Of a stretch of DNA of 64,000 nt, positions 1-11,460 are shown in pieces (positions within the stretch are counted from its first letter, which is position 1; each line of letters begins with the position of its first letter). The notes beneath the pieces were generated by a model. It was not told where the DNA came from and searched no databases. It worked only from the letters and a program-made list of their open reading frames with translations. The translations under genes were made by a program, and so were the position numbers. This stretch comes from Spodoptera frugiperda (lineage: Eukaryota; Arthropoda; Insecta; Lepidoptera; Noctuidae): NCBI RefSeq assembly GCF_023101765.2, contig NC_064215.1, positions 9,920,001 through 9,984,000 on the forward strand. Direction: 5' to 3'.

Positions 1-27
1 TCGACCAACGACCGGCTGTGATATTCT

Positions 28-453
28 TTACAAAATGGCCTCTTTACTTAGCAATAAGTTTACCTCTTGTCTTTTCAGACTCTTAACATGTAAAAGCCAT
101 TGTAACAATGTACTCCAAAAACTACACTTCTTCAGTTTTAAAACTAAAATAGTGGTAAATTCTAGCAAAAGTTTCCACATCGTTGCCATCCAAGTACCAG
201 GTTCCCATAAATTTTGTATCGCTACATTGCACAGCTCTTGTGCAAAGACAAATCCCAAGACGTCGCCGTGTCTTGCAAACTGGAAGATACTATGTAATTT
301 TATTATGAAGAAGGATGATGTAGTTTTGTACCCTCTCTCTTGTGCATATTTTAGCAGTAGTGGTGAATTTAATGTAGCTGATATATTTGGTGCACATTCA
401 GTCAAGTCATTTGGTACGTTATATAAGGATGACGCGGTTTCGTGATAAATGAA
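28..453 (-). other. unidentified frame open on both strands
   Basis: The minus strand is open for about 142 codons between a TAG at 454-456 and a TAA at 28-30, with no ATG near its upstream end. The plus strand is also open over the same interval, from the left edge of the window to 445 (ATG at 35). One of these is presumably a chance shadow. The minus frame contains a stretch reading LLLKYAQERGYKTTSSFFII that looks protein-like. I recognise no domain in either frame. It could be an internal exon, a decayed transposase piece, or chance. Confidence 0.2.
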
Positions 454-516
454 CTATCCAACACAAAAAGGTGTTTTCAAATCGAACCAGTAGTCCCAGA
501 GATTAGCGCGTTTAAA
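430..516 (+). repeat. non-LTR retroelement 3'-tail fragment (family H)
   Basis: The stretch carries the motif AACTATCCAACACAAAAAG followed by AAATCGAACCAGTAGT and GAGATTAGCGCG. This is a tail sequence I recall as very common in Lepidoptera. A second copy lies at 57838-57993 in the same orientation. No coding part is attached. Confidence 0.5.
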
Positions 517-525
517 GCTATTTCT

Positions 526-874
526 AATATTGACGTGTAAAAGTGTTATTTTGTAACCTACTTGCAGAAATAAATATCATTTATCATTTATTAAAGCGGT
601 TTATAAATTTAGACAGTACATATCTGCTGTTTTTGGGCATAAAATCTCAGTTTCATACTTCGAAAGATTAAGTAGTGCACATTTACCACTGTGATAGATA
701 CACATAATAGTGATTTTTCGTTGGTTGTGTTCAGTTTCACGGTTCATAACAAAAACATTGATTGAAAATTTCAAAAAATGAGAGATAAAGTTTTACGTAA
801 TCCGAAAGGCTGAGATTTCTACTTAAAACCAAAGTTAGCGCAATATTAAACATTAACTCACATTTTTATTTTTA
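526..874. other. AT-rich DNA, no gene seen
   Basis: Apart from the short repeat at 556-591, nothing with coding character or recognised repeat content is seen here. Confidence 0.6.
556..591 (-). repeat. short dispersed repeat (copy 1 of 3)
   Basis: The reverse complement contains ATTTATTTTTGCAAGTAG-like sequence preceded by AATGATATTT. This matches plus-strand copies at 7497-7545 and 58066-58113. In two of the three cases it lies near a family H tail, so it may belong to the same larger element. Confidence 0.4.
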
Positions 875-945
875 TTTTTTATGGGCAAACGAGCAGACGG
901 CTCACCTGATGGTAAGCACCCGCAACACCAGTGGAGTCACAGTTT
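875..945 (+). repeat. family A repeat, 5' fragment
   Basis: The segment reads AAACGAGCAGACGG, then TCACCTGATGGTAAGC and ACACCAGTGGAGTCACAG. These match the first third of the longer family A copies at 29649-29906 and 41691-42003. The rest of the element is missing. Confidence 0.6.
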
Positions 946-1337
946 AGTTTTCGGCCTTTAAAAATGGAGTACGTTTTTATGAACTTATTTCCCGATTCCT
1001 ACAACTCAAGGGGACTGAACAATATAGCTCCCGCCATCAATCATACGCTGACCTGTGAGTCAGCAGTTGGCATGTTTATTTTCATTCGTCATTCGTTCTT
1101 CATGAGCTGGGGGAGAGTGGGGTGAAATGGACTATGAATGCGTCAAGAGATGACGGTGTTAGATTATTGGATAGAGCAGTTGTTTGCAGAAGACAGTAAC
1201 TGGTCCATAATAAAATCTGTTCAATAAATAACACGGGTGGAGCTCAAATTGTTTCCAAGGAGACAACAGAGAGGAGCAACTAATATTAATAACTCAAAAG
1301 TCACTATTTTCACGAGTGAATAAGAAAATCAGAGTGT

Positions 1338-1410
1338 GGAACCTCAGTAAAACCAACATGGTGGCCATTCTCAGTACCTGTAAGAAGCACCGGGTCCTGT
1401 AATAGAACTG
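1338..1410 (+). repeat. family F repeat fragment
   Basis: The core CAACATGGTGGCCATTCTCA followed by GTACCTGTAAG is also found, slightly changed, at 28945-28985. Only about 45 bp is shared between the two places. Confidence 0.35.
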
Positions 1411-1998
1411 TTTGGACCTTATTATAAGCTTGTTTTAATAGACCTCTTTCGACCTATAGCTTTTTTATAATAGAACTGTCTCGTAGCCCCCGCAATAAAA
1501 ATCCTAGTGTGAGATATCGTTAAAAAAATGTTTAAGACCTGGTAAAGAACAGAAAAATATCATGTTAATGTGTATACTTTAATCCACGTTTCCTCTAAAA
1601 GTAATAACAGAACACATGTCATTGATAGCGTGAACGACGCCATTTTGAGTTTATTGCTTCAGTTCCAATAGTTCAGAATGAACGAATGAGTGAATGAATG
1701 AATGAATTAACGTGATTGCCCTATGATTGCACGTTGCTATTATGTTAGCGGTAGTTTGTGAGTGTGTTCTTTGAATTATTCCTATTTAGTTTGCTGTGCT
1801 TTTGAAAAGTAGTAAGGCGTGTGTAATTACTGGGTTGATTACGGTTTTCAAATTCTGTATAGCTTGTTTTAAAAGTGGTTGGTAAGGAAATAAATAAAGA
1901 AAATGTTGAATATGCATTTGAATAGGTGTTAACGTTTTAATAAAGTTTCCTAAAGAAAGAATGGATGGCCCTCATTCAGGATGAAAATGTTTTTCTAT
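1411..1998. other. AT-rich DNA with a short GAAT microsatellite
   Basis: An impure (GAAT)n tract lies at about 1678-1707. No gene or further repeat is recognised in this interval. Confidence 0.5.
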
Positions 1999-2113
1999 GA
2001 GCCATCAGACCAACACAGATGGGGCCCAGAAAGACTGATGCTAACTCGGAACTGCGGACTACCTAGCGGGTTACTGGGGTCCGGCTCGAACAGCAGGAAT
2101 AGGAACGAGACTT
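1999..2113 (-). repeat. family B repeat, 3' half
   Basis: On the minus strand it matches the segment of family B that runs from TCCTGCT...GAGCC through the AGTCCGCAG region to GGTCTGATGGCTC. The longest copy for comparison is at 57222-57430. Confidence 0.6.
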
Positions 2114-2592
2114 TACATGACATTACTTACCTGATTCGAAGAAGGTGTTGACGGTCAGAAAAGAAGCAAACGAAAAAATAGATTGTCAATACTTTTTATT
2201 TATGAAAGCTGTAACTGTACCAGACAAAGAGTAAAAAGTATTATACTGACCTGACATAAAACTAGCAAATTGGAAAACAACTGAATCTTACTTTGTTCAA
2301 CTTACAAATGTGACGTAAAATATCTTGGTCAGCTAGTACCTGTAAATATCTTAGTTTGACACATCATTAAAAGTTTTATTGCTGAGTTTCAAGAGTGGGG
2401 TCTTATGTTCGATTGTCAAATTCTTGTTTGTCAACTCGGCATTCCTTTCACGGAAAATGTAATGTGCTATTGGAGGATTAAGATGATCGCGAGAGACACG
2501 CCTTGCGTCGGCTATCGCGCGTCGTTCTCCGGTCACCTTAAGTGCGGGAACGAGCACGGGTAGCTCGCCGTCCGACCAGAACCAGTCCCATT

Positions 2593-2785
2593 AAGGAGCC
2601 ATCAGACCGCCACAGATAGGGCCCAGTAGGGTTGATGCCTGACCAGGGGCTGCGGACTACTTAGCGGGTTACCCGACAAGCTCGAAGAGCAGAAGTAGAA
2701 ATGGAATGGTTTTAGTCAGGAAGACTCTCTCGCCTCATCCAAGGCCGAAGAAGTTATTGGATGATTATCCAGCCTAAAAATGCCT
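2593..2785 (-). repeat. family B repeat, near full length
   Basis: It runs from the ATCATCCAATAACTTCTTCGG-like start (on the minus strand) to GGTCTGATGGCTCC at the other end. A central block including GGAGTGTCAG is partly deleted compared with sister copies. GC-rich sequence at 2480-2580 continues beyond the repeat end but is not shared with the other copies. Confidence 0.65.
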
Positions 2786-3137
2786 CCGTATATAGATACA
2801 GAGAGAGTCTTGTTTGACAAAAAAGTATAACTAATTAAAAGTAGTAGTTATATGACATGCATCTCTATTCACCTGAATATAAGAAAAAAGAAAGGAAAGT
2901 TATCTCGTAAAGAAAGCAACTTCATGTAGGTACTCGTAGGTAATGGTTTCTGGGTTAAGTTATTGACATGTTTACTTGTGCTTTGATGAGTACACGACTA
3001 ACTTATGTATGACGTCACAGATTTAATATGTCGCTTAGTGGAAATGAAATGGAAAAAATATTTTGTTTTTTTGCAGCTTCTTGTAAACAAAAAAATTTTG
3101 TTTTGCTCAAAAATGTTGAAAACATTTATTCTGGATC

Positions 3138-3285
3138 CTTTTTTTGAAGGGGAAAAATCATCCAATTACTTTTGATGAGAGGGAGTATCAGACTCTTACT
3201 GACTAAACTATCCCGTTCCTACTCCTGCTTTTCGAACTTGGGCTCCAGTAAACCTGACAGGTAGTACGCAGCTCCCGATCAGGAA
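3138..3285 (+). repeat. family B repeat, 5' two thirds
   Basis: It has TTTTTTGAAGGGGAAAAATC, ATCCAATTACTT, GGGAGTATCAGACTCTTACT and CCCGTTCCTACTCCTGCTTT in order. It ends near AGCTCCCGATCAGG. Confidence 0.7.
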
Positions 3286-3289
3286 ACCA

Positions 3290-3984
3290 TAAGCATAGCT
3301 TTTTGTAGTAACCAAAATATAATAAGTAACTAAGAATTACTGCAATACCGTCTCGTGTGCAACTTCTTCAAACATGTCCATGCTCACTCTAAACTTGCGA
3401 TGCGCTCAAAACACGACACCGCATGCAAAGAGGTTTAATTATACACGAATGCACAGCACACAAGTGTACCCCAAACACTAATATCTTTGTAAACTTTGTA
3501 CTACATCAAAGAGTTGTGTTACAAAACCTTTTACACAATAACTTTAATAGGTAAAGGAAAAGTTTGTACAAAGCATAAGTTTGGAGTACACCCGTGTTAA
3601 ATAGAATGTCCCTATAATGCTTTGGAGCGGTGCACTAAAGTTATAACGACTGCAGGGAAACAGAGCCATTATGTGGCTCGATTAAAATGTTGTTGTTGTT
3701 TCCATTTAATTTATTTAAGTTTTAAAATTGTTAGTTTGCTTCCTATTCGATGTCTCTTGAGTAAGGTTTTAGTGAAAAAGTTTGTCGATAAAAAATTATG
3801 AGTTTTAGGAAAAGTGAAGTCCTTTTTTAAGGGGTTATAGTTAATACTGTTTCTAAGCTCTTAAAGAACAAAAGAACGTAAAGATCTTATTAATATTATT
3901 ATATTGCCTTTGATTGGAGCAGTGCAGATAGCTGACTTTATTCAACTGTAATGACGACATTCAACTAAATTCGGTAAAACCTCC
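3290..3984. other. AT-rich DNA, no gene or known repeat
   Basis: No open frame of coding character and no recognised repeat is seen. Confidence 0.5.
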
Positions 3985-4032
3985 AATTCCCTTCATCCCT
4001 TCGGGGATAAAAGGCGTGATGTTGCAGTTGCA
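3985..4032 (+). repeat. SINE family 1, 3'-end fragment
   Basis: It contains CCCTTCGGGGATAAAAGGCG followed by TGATGTTG, the conserved 3' end of SINE family 1. It directly abuts a family B fragment of opposite orientation. Confidence 0.55.
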
Positions 4033-4105
4033 GAGTCTGATACTCCCTCGTCTCGCCCAAGACGGGAAAAGCTATTGGATGATTTTCCCCCCAAAAATCC
4101 CTCGT
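4033..4105 (-). repeat. family B repeat, 5' fragment
   Basis: On the minus strand it shows GGGGGGAAAATCATCCAATA through GAGGGAGTATCAGACTC. It stops there. Confidence 0.6.
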
Positions 4106-4607
4106 TCATGAAAAGCAGGCGTCATAAACCGACGGGACACCACGATAAATAAAATAATTCTTGATAATTTTATCTTACGAAAATATTGTCCATCCACCTA
4201 ATATTAAGATAATGAATTACTACTAATTACCAACCACACCTTAAACGGCCGTGTTAGTAAACACCTACTTAAGTCATCAGTCATTCAACCCAGCCCACGT
4301 TCATTACCCTTTGAACATCCATAAGGGACAACATATAACTTAGAACAATACTGTAAGAGCAAAGTTTTCATCCACACATAGGTAGCAAAATGTCGCCATT
4401 TAGCCCCCAAAAGTTTCCTGCACACAAGAGATTTGGAAGCACATGTTGGGACATGTTTCTTCACTTAATGTGTTACCTGTTACATATATATGTATAGTAT
4501 GTATTATATATACATATATGTATGTGTGTATACCTATGTATGTTTTCGTTTAAAAGTTTGAAGTCATAGTGGTTTGTATGTCATTGTTGTTTGTTCTTGT
4601 ATTGTAA
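4106..4607. other. AT-rich DNA with palindromic TA/TG tract
   Basis: A stretch at about 4482-4545 alternates ATAT, GTATGT and TACATA and is partly palindromic. Nothing else is recognised. Confidence 0.5.
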
Positions 4608-4617
4608 TGAAAGAAAG

Positions 4618-4898
4618 ACTGCCTCGTTGATCGAGTGGTCGTAAGTGCGACTGTCGGACAAGGGGTCTCGGGTTCGATTCCCGGTCGGGAAAAAGTATTA
4701 CTGGTTTTATTTCGGTTTTTCGAAAAATTTTCAGTGGTAGCACGGAGTCTGGAATTGTGCCCAGTATATGGCAATAGGCTCACTCTCTATTACATGAAAA
4801 CTGGGTGTACATTGGATAGCGGCATTAGGTACATGCCGTATTGTGCAGATGCACTTTTGCCCACCCCTACGGGAAAAAGGCGTGACGTTGATTGTTAT
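4618..4898 (+). mobile_element. tRNA-derived SINE, family 1, complete, with target duplication
   Basis: A tRNA-like head (4620-4692) holds an A-box-like GATCGAGTGG and a B box GGTTCGATTCC at 4671-4681, giving an internal RNA polymerase III promoter. A body with TTTCGGTTTTTCGAAAA and AGCACGGAGTCTGGAATTGT follows, then a 3' end with GGAAAAAGGCGTGACGTTG. The element is flanked by TGAAAGAAAG on both sides (4608-4617 and 4899-4908), which marks retrotransposition. Short open frames inside it are products of the SINE, not genes. Confidence 0.85.
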
Positions 4899-4909
4899 TG
4901 AAAGAAAGT

Positions 4910-6137
4910 TTAGTTAGTTACCGCAAAACCATTTCTTTAGTTAGTTACCACAAAACCATTTCTTATATTGAATAAAAGAAAGAAGAAAATATTATGTAGC
5001 TTTATTTCCATATAATATAAAGATCTATTCTAACAACAGATAAGTGCGCATAGTCTGGACTTTAAAATCAATTGACCACGACGTTACGACATAGAACAGA
5101 AGCAGACGATGTCTAAAGCTGTACTTAAGTCACAATGTAAATTATACAGCAGGTTAGATTCCTAGGAAAGTGCCATACAGGCGTTGCACATAGGGGCTGC
5201 GGAGCAGGTTTATTAAGAGGACTCAGTGAATCTTACAGGTGGAGACGGCGACCGAGGTGGTTTTAGTGAGTTAAAAATCCAACACTTTCTAGTCCTTTAT
5301 ATATATATATATATTCCCGTCCATAAAGCTAGGCGCTTTATGAAGGTTTCCCTACGTCATAAAAGAAGGTTAGATTCTGAAGCTTAAACTGATATGGATA
5401 AGAAACAGATTCACTAAAATAACCTCACAAATATTTCCATGGCAGATATTATGTAGGTTCGTTTTTTTGGCTGATGTAGAATCTCTTGCTATAATTATGT
5501 TGAACACTACACCATTGCTTAGAATTATATAAGCTAAAATGTTCTTCTTGATTGTTAAGTCTAAGTCAAGCAGTACCCTCTGACACATATGAGTTTAAAC
5601 TGCGATTTCCAACACACCTGCTAGGCATGGAAATAATAATAACAAACAAATTGTTATCTTAATTAGGCCCACAGTCCAGAAATGGGCTGTAACGAGCTAT
5701 TGATATGAAGTTTTCTTTACATTTAAACATAGGCAATGGTTCTTCTGTTCATATTTCATGCATAGTCCAACTATAGCAAGAAATATATCGGTACATTAGC
5801 TAGCTGTTCTCAGGATTCCAAGTTAACAACCGCATTTATAGGTTTCCCATTAATCAGTTAATCGATTTGCATAGCCCTACGGCCGAGCTGGATTAAATTA
5901 ATTATAGTAGTTCGATGCAAGTTATTCCTTAGTAAAGAAACTGCAATTAATATTAATGCTGTGGTCTTGTAAGACTGTGGTTTTGACGTTTTTTATTTAC
6001 CTACTGATTTGATGGTTAAAATTGGAAAATTGAATTTCATGATTTAGTGAATTAACTCTTACAAGATGGTGGTGGAACCAATAAGAGAATCGTTTTTATT
6101 AATTGTACCTTGTGTAAATTTTACTCGCTGACTCCAC
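4910..6137. other. AT-rich DNA, no gene seen
   Basis: A short (TA)n tract lies at 5297-5314. A short open frame on the minus strand at 5370-5588 has no recognisable features. Confidence 0.5.
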
Positions 6138-6322
6138 TGCCTCATTGGTGAAGTGGTCGCAAGTGCTGGCTGCAAGACTGCCGGTCAAGGCACCTGACCT
6201 TTATAACATGGGACTTATAACACAAATGGTAACCAATGGTGGTACATTGGATAGTGGCATTACGTGCCGTAATGTGCACCTCTGCCCATCACTTCGGGGA
6301 TAAAAGGCGTGATTTTGAATGC
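6138..6322 (+). mobile_element. SINE family 1 copy with internal deletion
   Basis: It begins with the tRNA-like head (TGCCTCATTGGTGAAGTGG) but lacks the B box and middle body. It resumes at AACATGGGACTTATAACAC and ends at GGGGATAAAAGGCGTGATTT. No clean target duplication was found. Confidence 0.75.
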
Positions 6323-6896
6323 AAATACCATGTGCAAATTTTAAAATTGACTCTATTACAACATACTAAACAAAATGCTAGATAATATGTACACAATTTA
6401 ATATATATGTAACCAGTTTATCATGTTCTCATTTTGTATAATCTTCCCACACATTCAACGGTCAACTTATACTGGTTTTGCATAGTGTTATGTGTAGCTG
6501 TGTGTACAAAGCTATGTTAAATAAAGGCTAGGATAAATGGCCCTAAATGGGGTACATTGAAACCGGTGCGTGTTGGCCGACCGTTTTGACGGGCCATAGA
6601 ATTCTATTTGTACGCCACAAAACGTGTTGACGAGGTGCTCGTCTGTTTTAGATCGGTAAATTATTTTAATATTTCGTTTTGCTTACCGAGTCAGAGCTGT
6701 AGATGAGGTTTTGGAACTCTGCTTTGCTCTTTTGGCTATTTACATGTTGATATAAGTTTGTAATGATAAATGTGGATGAGTGTTAAATCATTTTCTCTCT
6801 ATGGATCTGTTAAGCTTTTTATGAGTACCGTTTTGAGTTAATGGTCGTGTTTTAGGATACATTTTCTTGAAAAAAATATGATTTTCTTTACATTAA

Positions 6897-7111
6897 TAAG
6901 TGTGGGAGAGCCATGCTTCGGCACAAATGGGCTCACAGAAAACCGATGTGAAACAGTGCTTGCCTTGTGTTTCGTTGTGTGAGTGAGGTTATTGGAGGCC
7001 CAATTACCTCCCTTTTCAATCCCCCCATTCCCCAACAACCTTTGAATTCCTAACCCCCAAAAGGCCATTGGCGATTGCTTACCATAAGGTGATCCGTCTG
7101 CTCGTTTACTA
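6897..7111 (-). repeat. family A repeat, long copy
   Basis: Reading on the minus strand, it goes from the CGAGCAGACGGATCACC region to CATGGCTCTCCCACACTTA. A stretch covering the CCGCCGCCCATGGACACC and GGTCGAGCCGG blocks is missing. Confidence 0.7.
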
Positions 7112-8164
7112 ACTTACATAAAAGTATTCAGTATGGTTTCCTTATTCAAAATATTTTCACCTGTCGAAATTGAGATCAAGACAGTAGATCCGGAGCAAAA
7201 ATGTTCATCAGAGCAAGTTTGCCGTAGATAAGTCAACAAAACGCATTACGATTTAATGAGAACGAATAAAAGTCGAGTAAATAAGTCTGGAGAGTTCTTC
7301 TGTTTGCATTATTAACTTTGAAAGTTCAGCCGGAGTGCTTGAGTCAGAGGATGCATAAATTAAAGTGTCAACGGGATCTCAGTCCTATGTTATGTAGAGT
7401 TAGGGTCATTTTGAAGTACACTATTTACAAGGTATACAGTATTTACTAGGTATTGAATTACGTAAAACTTTTTACTTAGTGAATGAGTGAGTAAAATGAT
7501 GAATGATATTTATTTTTGCAAATAGGTTACAATAATGTAACTCTTTCACACTTTTACACATGAATAAAATGTTAATACAAGTAGGTAATATTAATGACAG
7601 AGACATTTAATGATTACTGTTACTAAGAATTAAGTAATCATTAAATTCCTCTAATCACAGTTAGATAAATAAGATAGTTAATTTATTTCGGATTGAAATG
7701 TGAATTCGTTTAAATACGCTTATCAAACGACGAATTCTATTTAATAAAAATAACTAAATCATAGCTAAACCGATCCTCATTTTTTAAATGACTTACTCTA
7801 AAACATTTTCATTCATTCATTCAGTTCACTCGTTCACTCCGTTCACTCGTTCAGTGAACGAGGAAGCGTCTACGGCAGTTCTTAATCAAATTATTATTGA
7901 CGTTAATGCGAATTTGCGCAACGGCCATTGAAGCTTACGCCTCTACGTTAGTGTTAATGGAATTTGGAAAACTGCTGTAATTACAGAGGCAAGGAGGAAA
8001 TTAGGAGGTTTATATTTGTTGGTAGAATATTTTGTTGATTTTTATTTATAATTTAATTAAATAAAGAGGTTAATATTAAAACGTACTAGTAGCAGTAGTT
8101 ACGTAAGTTATATGCTGTTTTTAGGTTATATCCTGATTACAATTATTGTAGATTAGTTTCTACT
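7112..8164. other. AT-rich DNA with short repeats and a small hairpin
   Basis: A dispersed short repeat lies at 7497-7545, matching 58066-58113. A TTCA microsatellite at about 7808-7862 includes the inverted pair CTCGTTCAC/GTGAACGAG. No gene is recognised. Confidence 0.5.
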
Positions 8165-8300
8165 AACTTCGCCCGCGTTCCCGCGGGATAGTGTTATTCC
8201 AGACCATAATCTACCCCTGTTCCTTTCAGATGTTTGGACGTGAAAGAGTAACAAACATCCATACTCACAAACTTTCGCATTTATGATATTAGTAGGACAT
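8165..8300 (+). repeat. non-LTR retroelement 3' tail (family D)
   Basis: It starts with AACTTCGCCCGCGTTCCCGC and ends with ACAAACTTTCGCATTTATGA and TATTAGTAGG. This is the standard lepidopteran tail also seen at 35020-35175. The middle is diverged. Confidence 0.6.
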
Positions 8301-8333
8301 AACTAACCTACATAACATCACATTTTTTGTTTC

Positions 8334-8401
8334 AGTGTCTGACACTCCCTCTCGCCTCGCCCAACAGAGAAGTCATTGGATGATTTTCCCCCCTAAAAAA
8401 A
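8334..8401 (-). repeat. family B repeat, 5' fragment
   Basis: On the minus strand it reads GGGGGGAAAATCATCCAATG to GAGAGGGAGTGTCAGACACT. Confidence 0.65.
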
Positions 8402-9034
8402 GGGATAGATATGTTCACTAGTTATGTTATGAGTTCCATGTCATAGATATTGTGCCTATTACTAACTAATTGTCATGTTATTAACTAAATTAAGATTACA
8501 CACACGTCCAACAAGCAGCAACCCAAACTGCACTTAAACCAGTAAACACCAAGGTACAAATTCATTTAACACAGTGACGAAGCCAAAACTAATTCTGTCC
8601 GCGCCACCTGACAACCGTTCTTTTTACAACCAACCGCTTTTTTCCGAAACCTTCTAACTTAGAAAATTGCTTTTTTTGTAAGATTTCCTCGTGGAATGTG
8701 GTGACGAACCATTTGTGGTCGTGTGAGGTCACATGTTTGTGTAAATTGGGTTTTCTTTGCCTTTTTCGTCGTACTACAGTTATTCAAAGTCAGGTAACGG
8801 GATGTCTATTAAGTAGAAAAGCGTATGTCTGTCACAGGTCTTTTGGATTCTTTAATTTGTTTGGTTGTGTTGGGGTCTTGCTATGTTGACAAATTGTGTA
8901 AGTTAGGTAGATATTTGTTGGTTAGTAAGTATAAATGGTAATACAGATAAAGTTGTGACTAAGATAATTGTATTACTGAGCTCACCTATTATAAATTGTT
9001 ATTTTATATGACAAAAATAAACTAAATTCTTTAG

Positions 9035-9117
9035 TTCCTAACCCCTAAAACGTCAGTAACGCACTTTTAACGCCTCTGGTATTTTAGGTTGTTGCTCGTT
9101 TACCGACTTATACCATA
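9035..9117 (-). repeat. family A repeat, diverged 5' fragment
   Basis: On the minus strand it shows TATAAGTCGGTAAACGAGCA, a gap, then CCAGAGGCGTTAAAAGTGCG and TTTTAGGGGTTAGGAA. Confidence 0.5.
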
Positions 9118-9449
9118 AAACCACAACTTTAGTTTGTCACTGTTTGCTATCAATAAACAAAGCCTTGAAATAATTTCGTTTACACCAAATAGTTAGTGAT
9201 GACCGAAATAGAATCAATTTGGTGTTTTAATCAACTGTTCAATTGTTTAACTGATTCGAGTAAACGGTGTTAAATAGTTTAGCAGTGAAGAGTGATTGGG
9301 TGTGATTTTGAAAGCAATTTGCTAACGATAGTTATGTAAACTTTTAGTACTCAATGTTTTGATAGGAAGTCCTAATTATATTTTAACTTATGGTCGATTT
9401 TATTAATCACTCATAAACTGTTACTTAAGTAAAAGTTACTTTCGTCAAG

Positions 9450-9496
9450 CAACGTTACGCCTTTTATCCCCGAATCCCACTTTTCACATCATCAGG
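9450..9496 (-). repeat. SINE family 1, 3'-end fragment
   Basis: Its reverse complement holds GATGTGAAAAGTGGGATTCG joined to GGGATAAAAGGCGTAACGTT, with the block between removed. Confidence 0.5.
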
Positions 9497-9632
9497 AAGG
9501 AAAATCATCCAGTGCCTTCTCCCCCCTTGGGCGATACAAGAGGAAAACTATTCCGTTCCTACTCCTGCTTTTCGAGTCGGAGCTCCGGTAAACCCACTAG
9601 GCAGTCCGTAGCTCCGAAGTACAAACATATAG
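9497..9632 (+). repeat. family B repeat, 5' two thirds
   Basis: It has GGAAAATCATCCAGTGCCTT, then TTCCTACTCCTGCTTTTCGA, and CACTAGGCAGTCCGTAGCTC. The AGTGTCAGACTC block is lost. Confidence 0.65.
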
Positions 9633-9639
9633 GCTCCTT

Positions 9640-10413
9640 TTTCCGTAAGTAAAGTTCGTGGATAAAAACAAGTCTTTTATTAACATGTACGGATACTAAA
9701 ACATTGCTTAAATTAAATGTAAATTCAATGAATGTGTAACTTATTCAAATGAGTCGGCCTAACGTGGTTTTCAACTGACCATTTTAGGGTAGAATTCATT
9801 AGGAGTATTGATTTCGATGCTTGAGGCCGGAGTCGGCGTTCATTAGGAGAAGTGATTAGGATTATTTTCCTCTGGGAAGATACTTAGCTGAGTGGAGTTA
9901 AATTTGTGTAACTTGTTTGTTAATTTTATGAGGTGTTGGCAGAAGTGTAATTACAGGAGACCTACTTTACACTAATTATAAATCTGTATGTAATTGAAGG
10001 TGATGAATAAACACGAATAAACAAGCCTCCGTGTTAATTATCATTTCGAATTTATAGGACAAATGGCTTCATGAATAGCCATACTAATCGATATGGTCGA
10101 ATCTAAGACAGACTAATAATTTTTAACATAAATAATATTAAATAAAGTAAACAAAAGCTTATAAACATTTTTCGAACCCAGAAATAATATTTACGTACCA
10201 AAACCTTGTTTTGTTAAGTCCTTTTTCATGTAATACCAAACTTGTATTATTAAAAGTTGGAGTTTACTACAATGCCTAATTAGAATCGAAGACTAATAAT
10301 TACCTCAAAAGTTTGTTGGCTAATTAAGACTTTGAGAGTTGATTTATTGTTATATGTTTGTTTTGTGTATGATTTTAAGAAGTTATTTAGTTATAGGCTT
10401 TGAATGCGCACAC
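9640..10413. other. AT-rich DNA, no gene seen
   Basis: No coding signal or recognised repeat. Confidence 0.5.
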
Positions 10414-10655
10414 ATCATTACACATCAACAGCTTACAAATGGGCCACCGCTGACTAAAGGCTGCTTCTTACACACGGAGAAGGTTTGTGTTTTAGACAGC
10501 CTATTAATAGACCATCGGTGACTAAACGCTTCTTCTTACACGTAGAAGGTTTGCGTTTTAATCATCACTCTAGCGCAATGCAGATTGGCGATTTAAATTT
10601 TTCGAAATAATATCCAGGTTTCCTCACGATATTTTTCTTTACCATTTGTCAGATA
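10414..10655 (-). repeat. RTE-like retroelement 3' end (family C) with internal duplication
   Basis: It matches the reverse of copies at 31637-31918 and 42383-42606: CATCA-type tail, GTGACTAAA, CTTCTTACAC, GAGAAGGTTTG, then the GCAATGCAGATTGGCGAT and CCAGGTTTCCTCACGAT blocks. A segment of about 65 bp occurs twice in tandem (10428-10494 and 10496-10560). Assignment to the RTE clade is an inference from the ATG-type microsatellite tail. Confidence 0.55.
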
Positions 10656-10659
10656 GCTC

Positions 10660-11274
10660 CAGTCAATTTATATCTAGATCTCTTCAATCTTTCTGAAAAC
10701 AACAAAAATTCATTCAAACTAGTGAACAATACAATACAAAACGTCGCATCAGGAACAGAAGCAGACGCTGTCAATTTTATGGTAGGTCTTACCATGACTT
10801 TTGATCAAAATGCGCCAAAATTTAACTTTCAATTTTCTGTTTACAAAAACATCTGACTTCATACCTGGCCAGCTGCAGCTGTATCAAGTTGAAAAATATT
10901 GGAAGAGAACCAACCGGCGCGGTGTATTAGTTTGCAACTTTTAGAGAACTAGTTGGTGTACACCACCGATATACAGATGTACTAGAAACGGTAGTTGTTG
11001 ATGATGTTCATATTTATTGATTGAAAGAAAGAAAACCATTTATTTTACACGCATATTGCTCAGTTTTTTGATGGCAAAAGTTAAAATTTAAGATATAGTT
11101 AAAAACTATAGAAAATGCGATACCAAAAGATAGTCAGATTGTGAACGCAATAGCACAAACTATTTTGTATCTCAAAACTGTAGTCATTAGAACACTGGCT
11201 ATTTGGATAGTTATGTAAAAAGATGTTGTTTAATGCTCAAATGTCTCTGTGTGAAAGGGTTTTATTGATGACGG
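10660..11274. other. AT-rich DNA, no gene seen
   Basis: No coding signal or recognised repeat. Confidence 0.5.
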
Positions 11275-11460
11275 TGATTACGCTAAACATGTATCGCATA
11301 CATACATAACCACACGGTTGTCTCCCATGGGGGTAGGCAGAGACAATGGAACGCCAATTGCTACGCTTCTTACACACCTCTTTCGCTTCATCAACAGTCA
11401 TCAGTCTTTTCATGTATGCTCGTCGGTTAAAGGTACTTTTAATTTGGCCTCGCACAGCTA
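11275..11460 (+). repeat. dispersed repeat family I
   Basis: It contains CCCATGGGGGTAGGCAGAGA, CAATGGAACG, and CATGTATGCTCGTCGGTTAA near its end. A shorter copy at 61738-61845 shares both ends but lacks the middle. Open frames on both strands here arise from the repeat. Confidence 0.55.
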
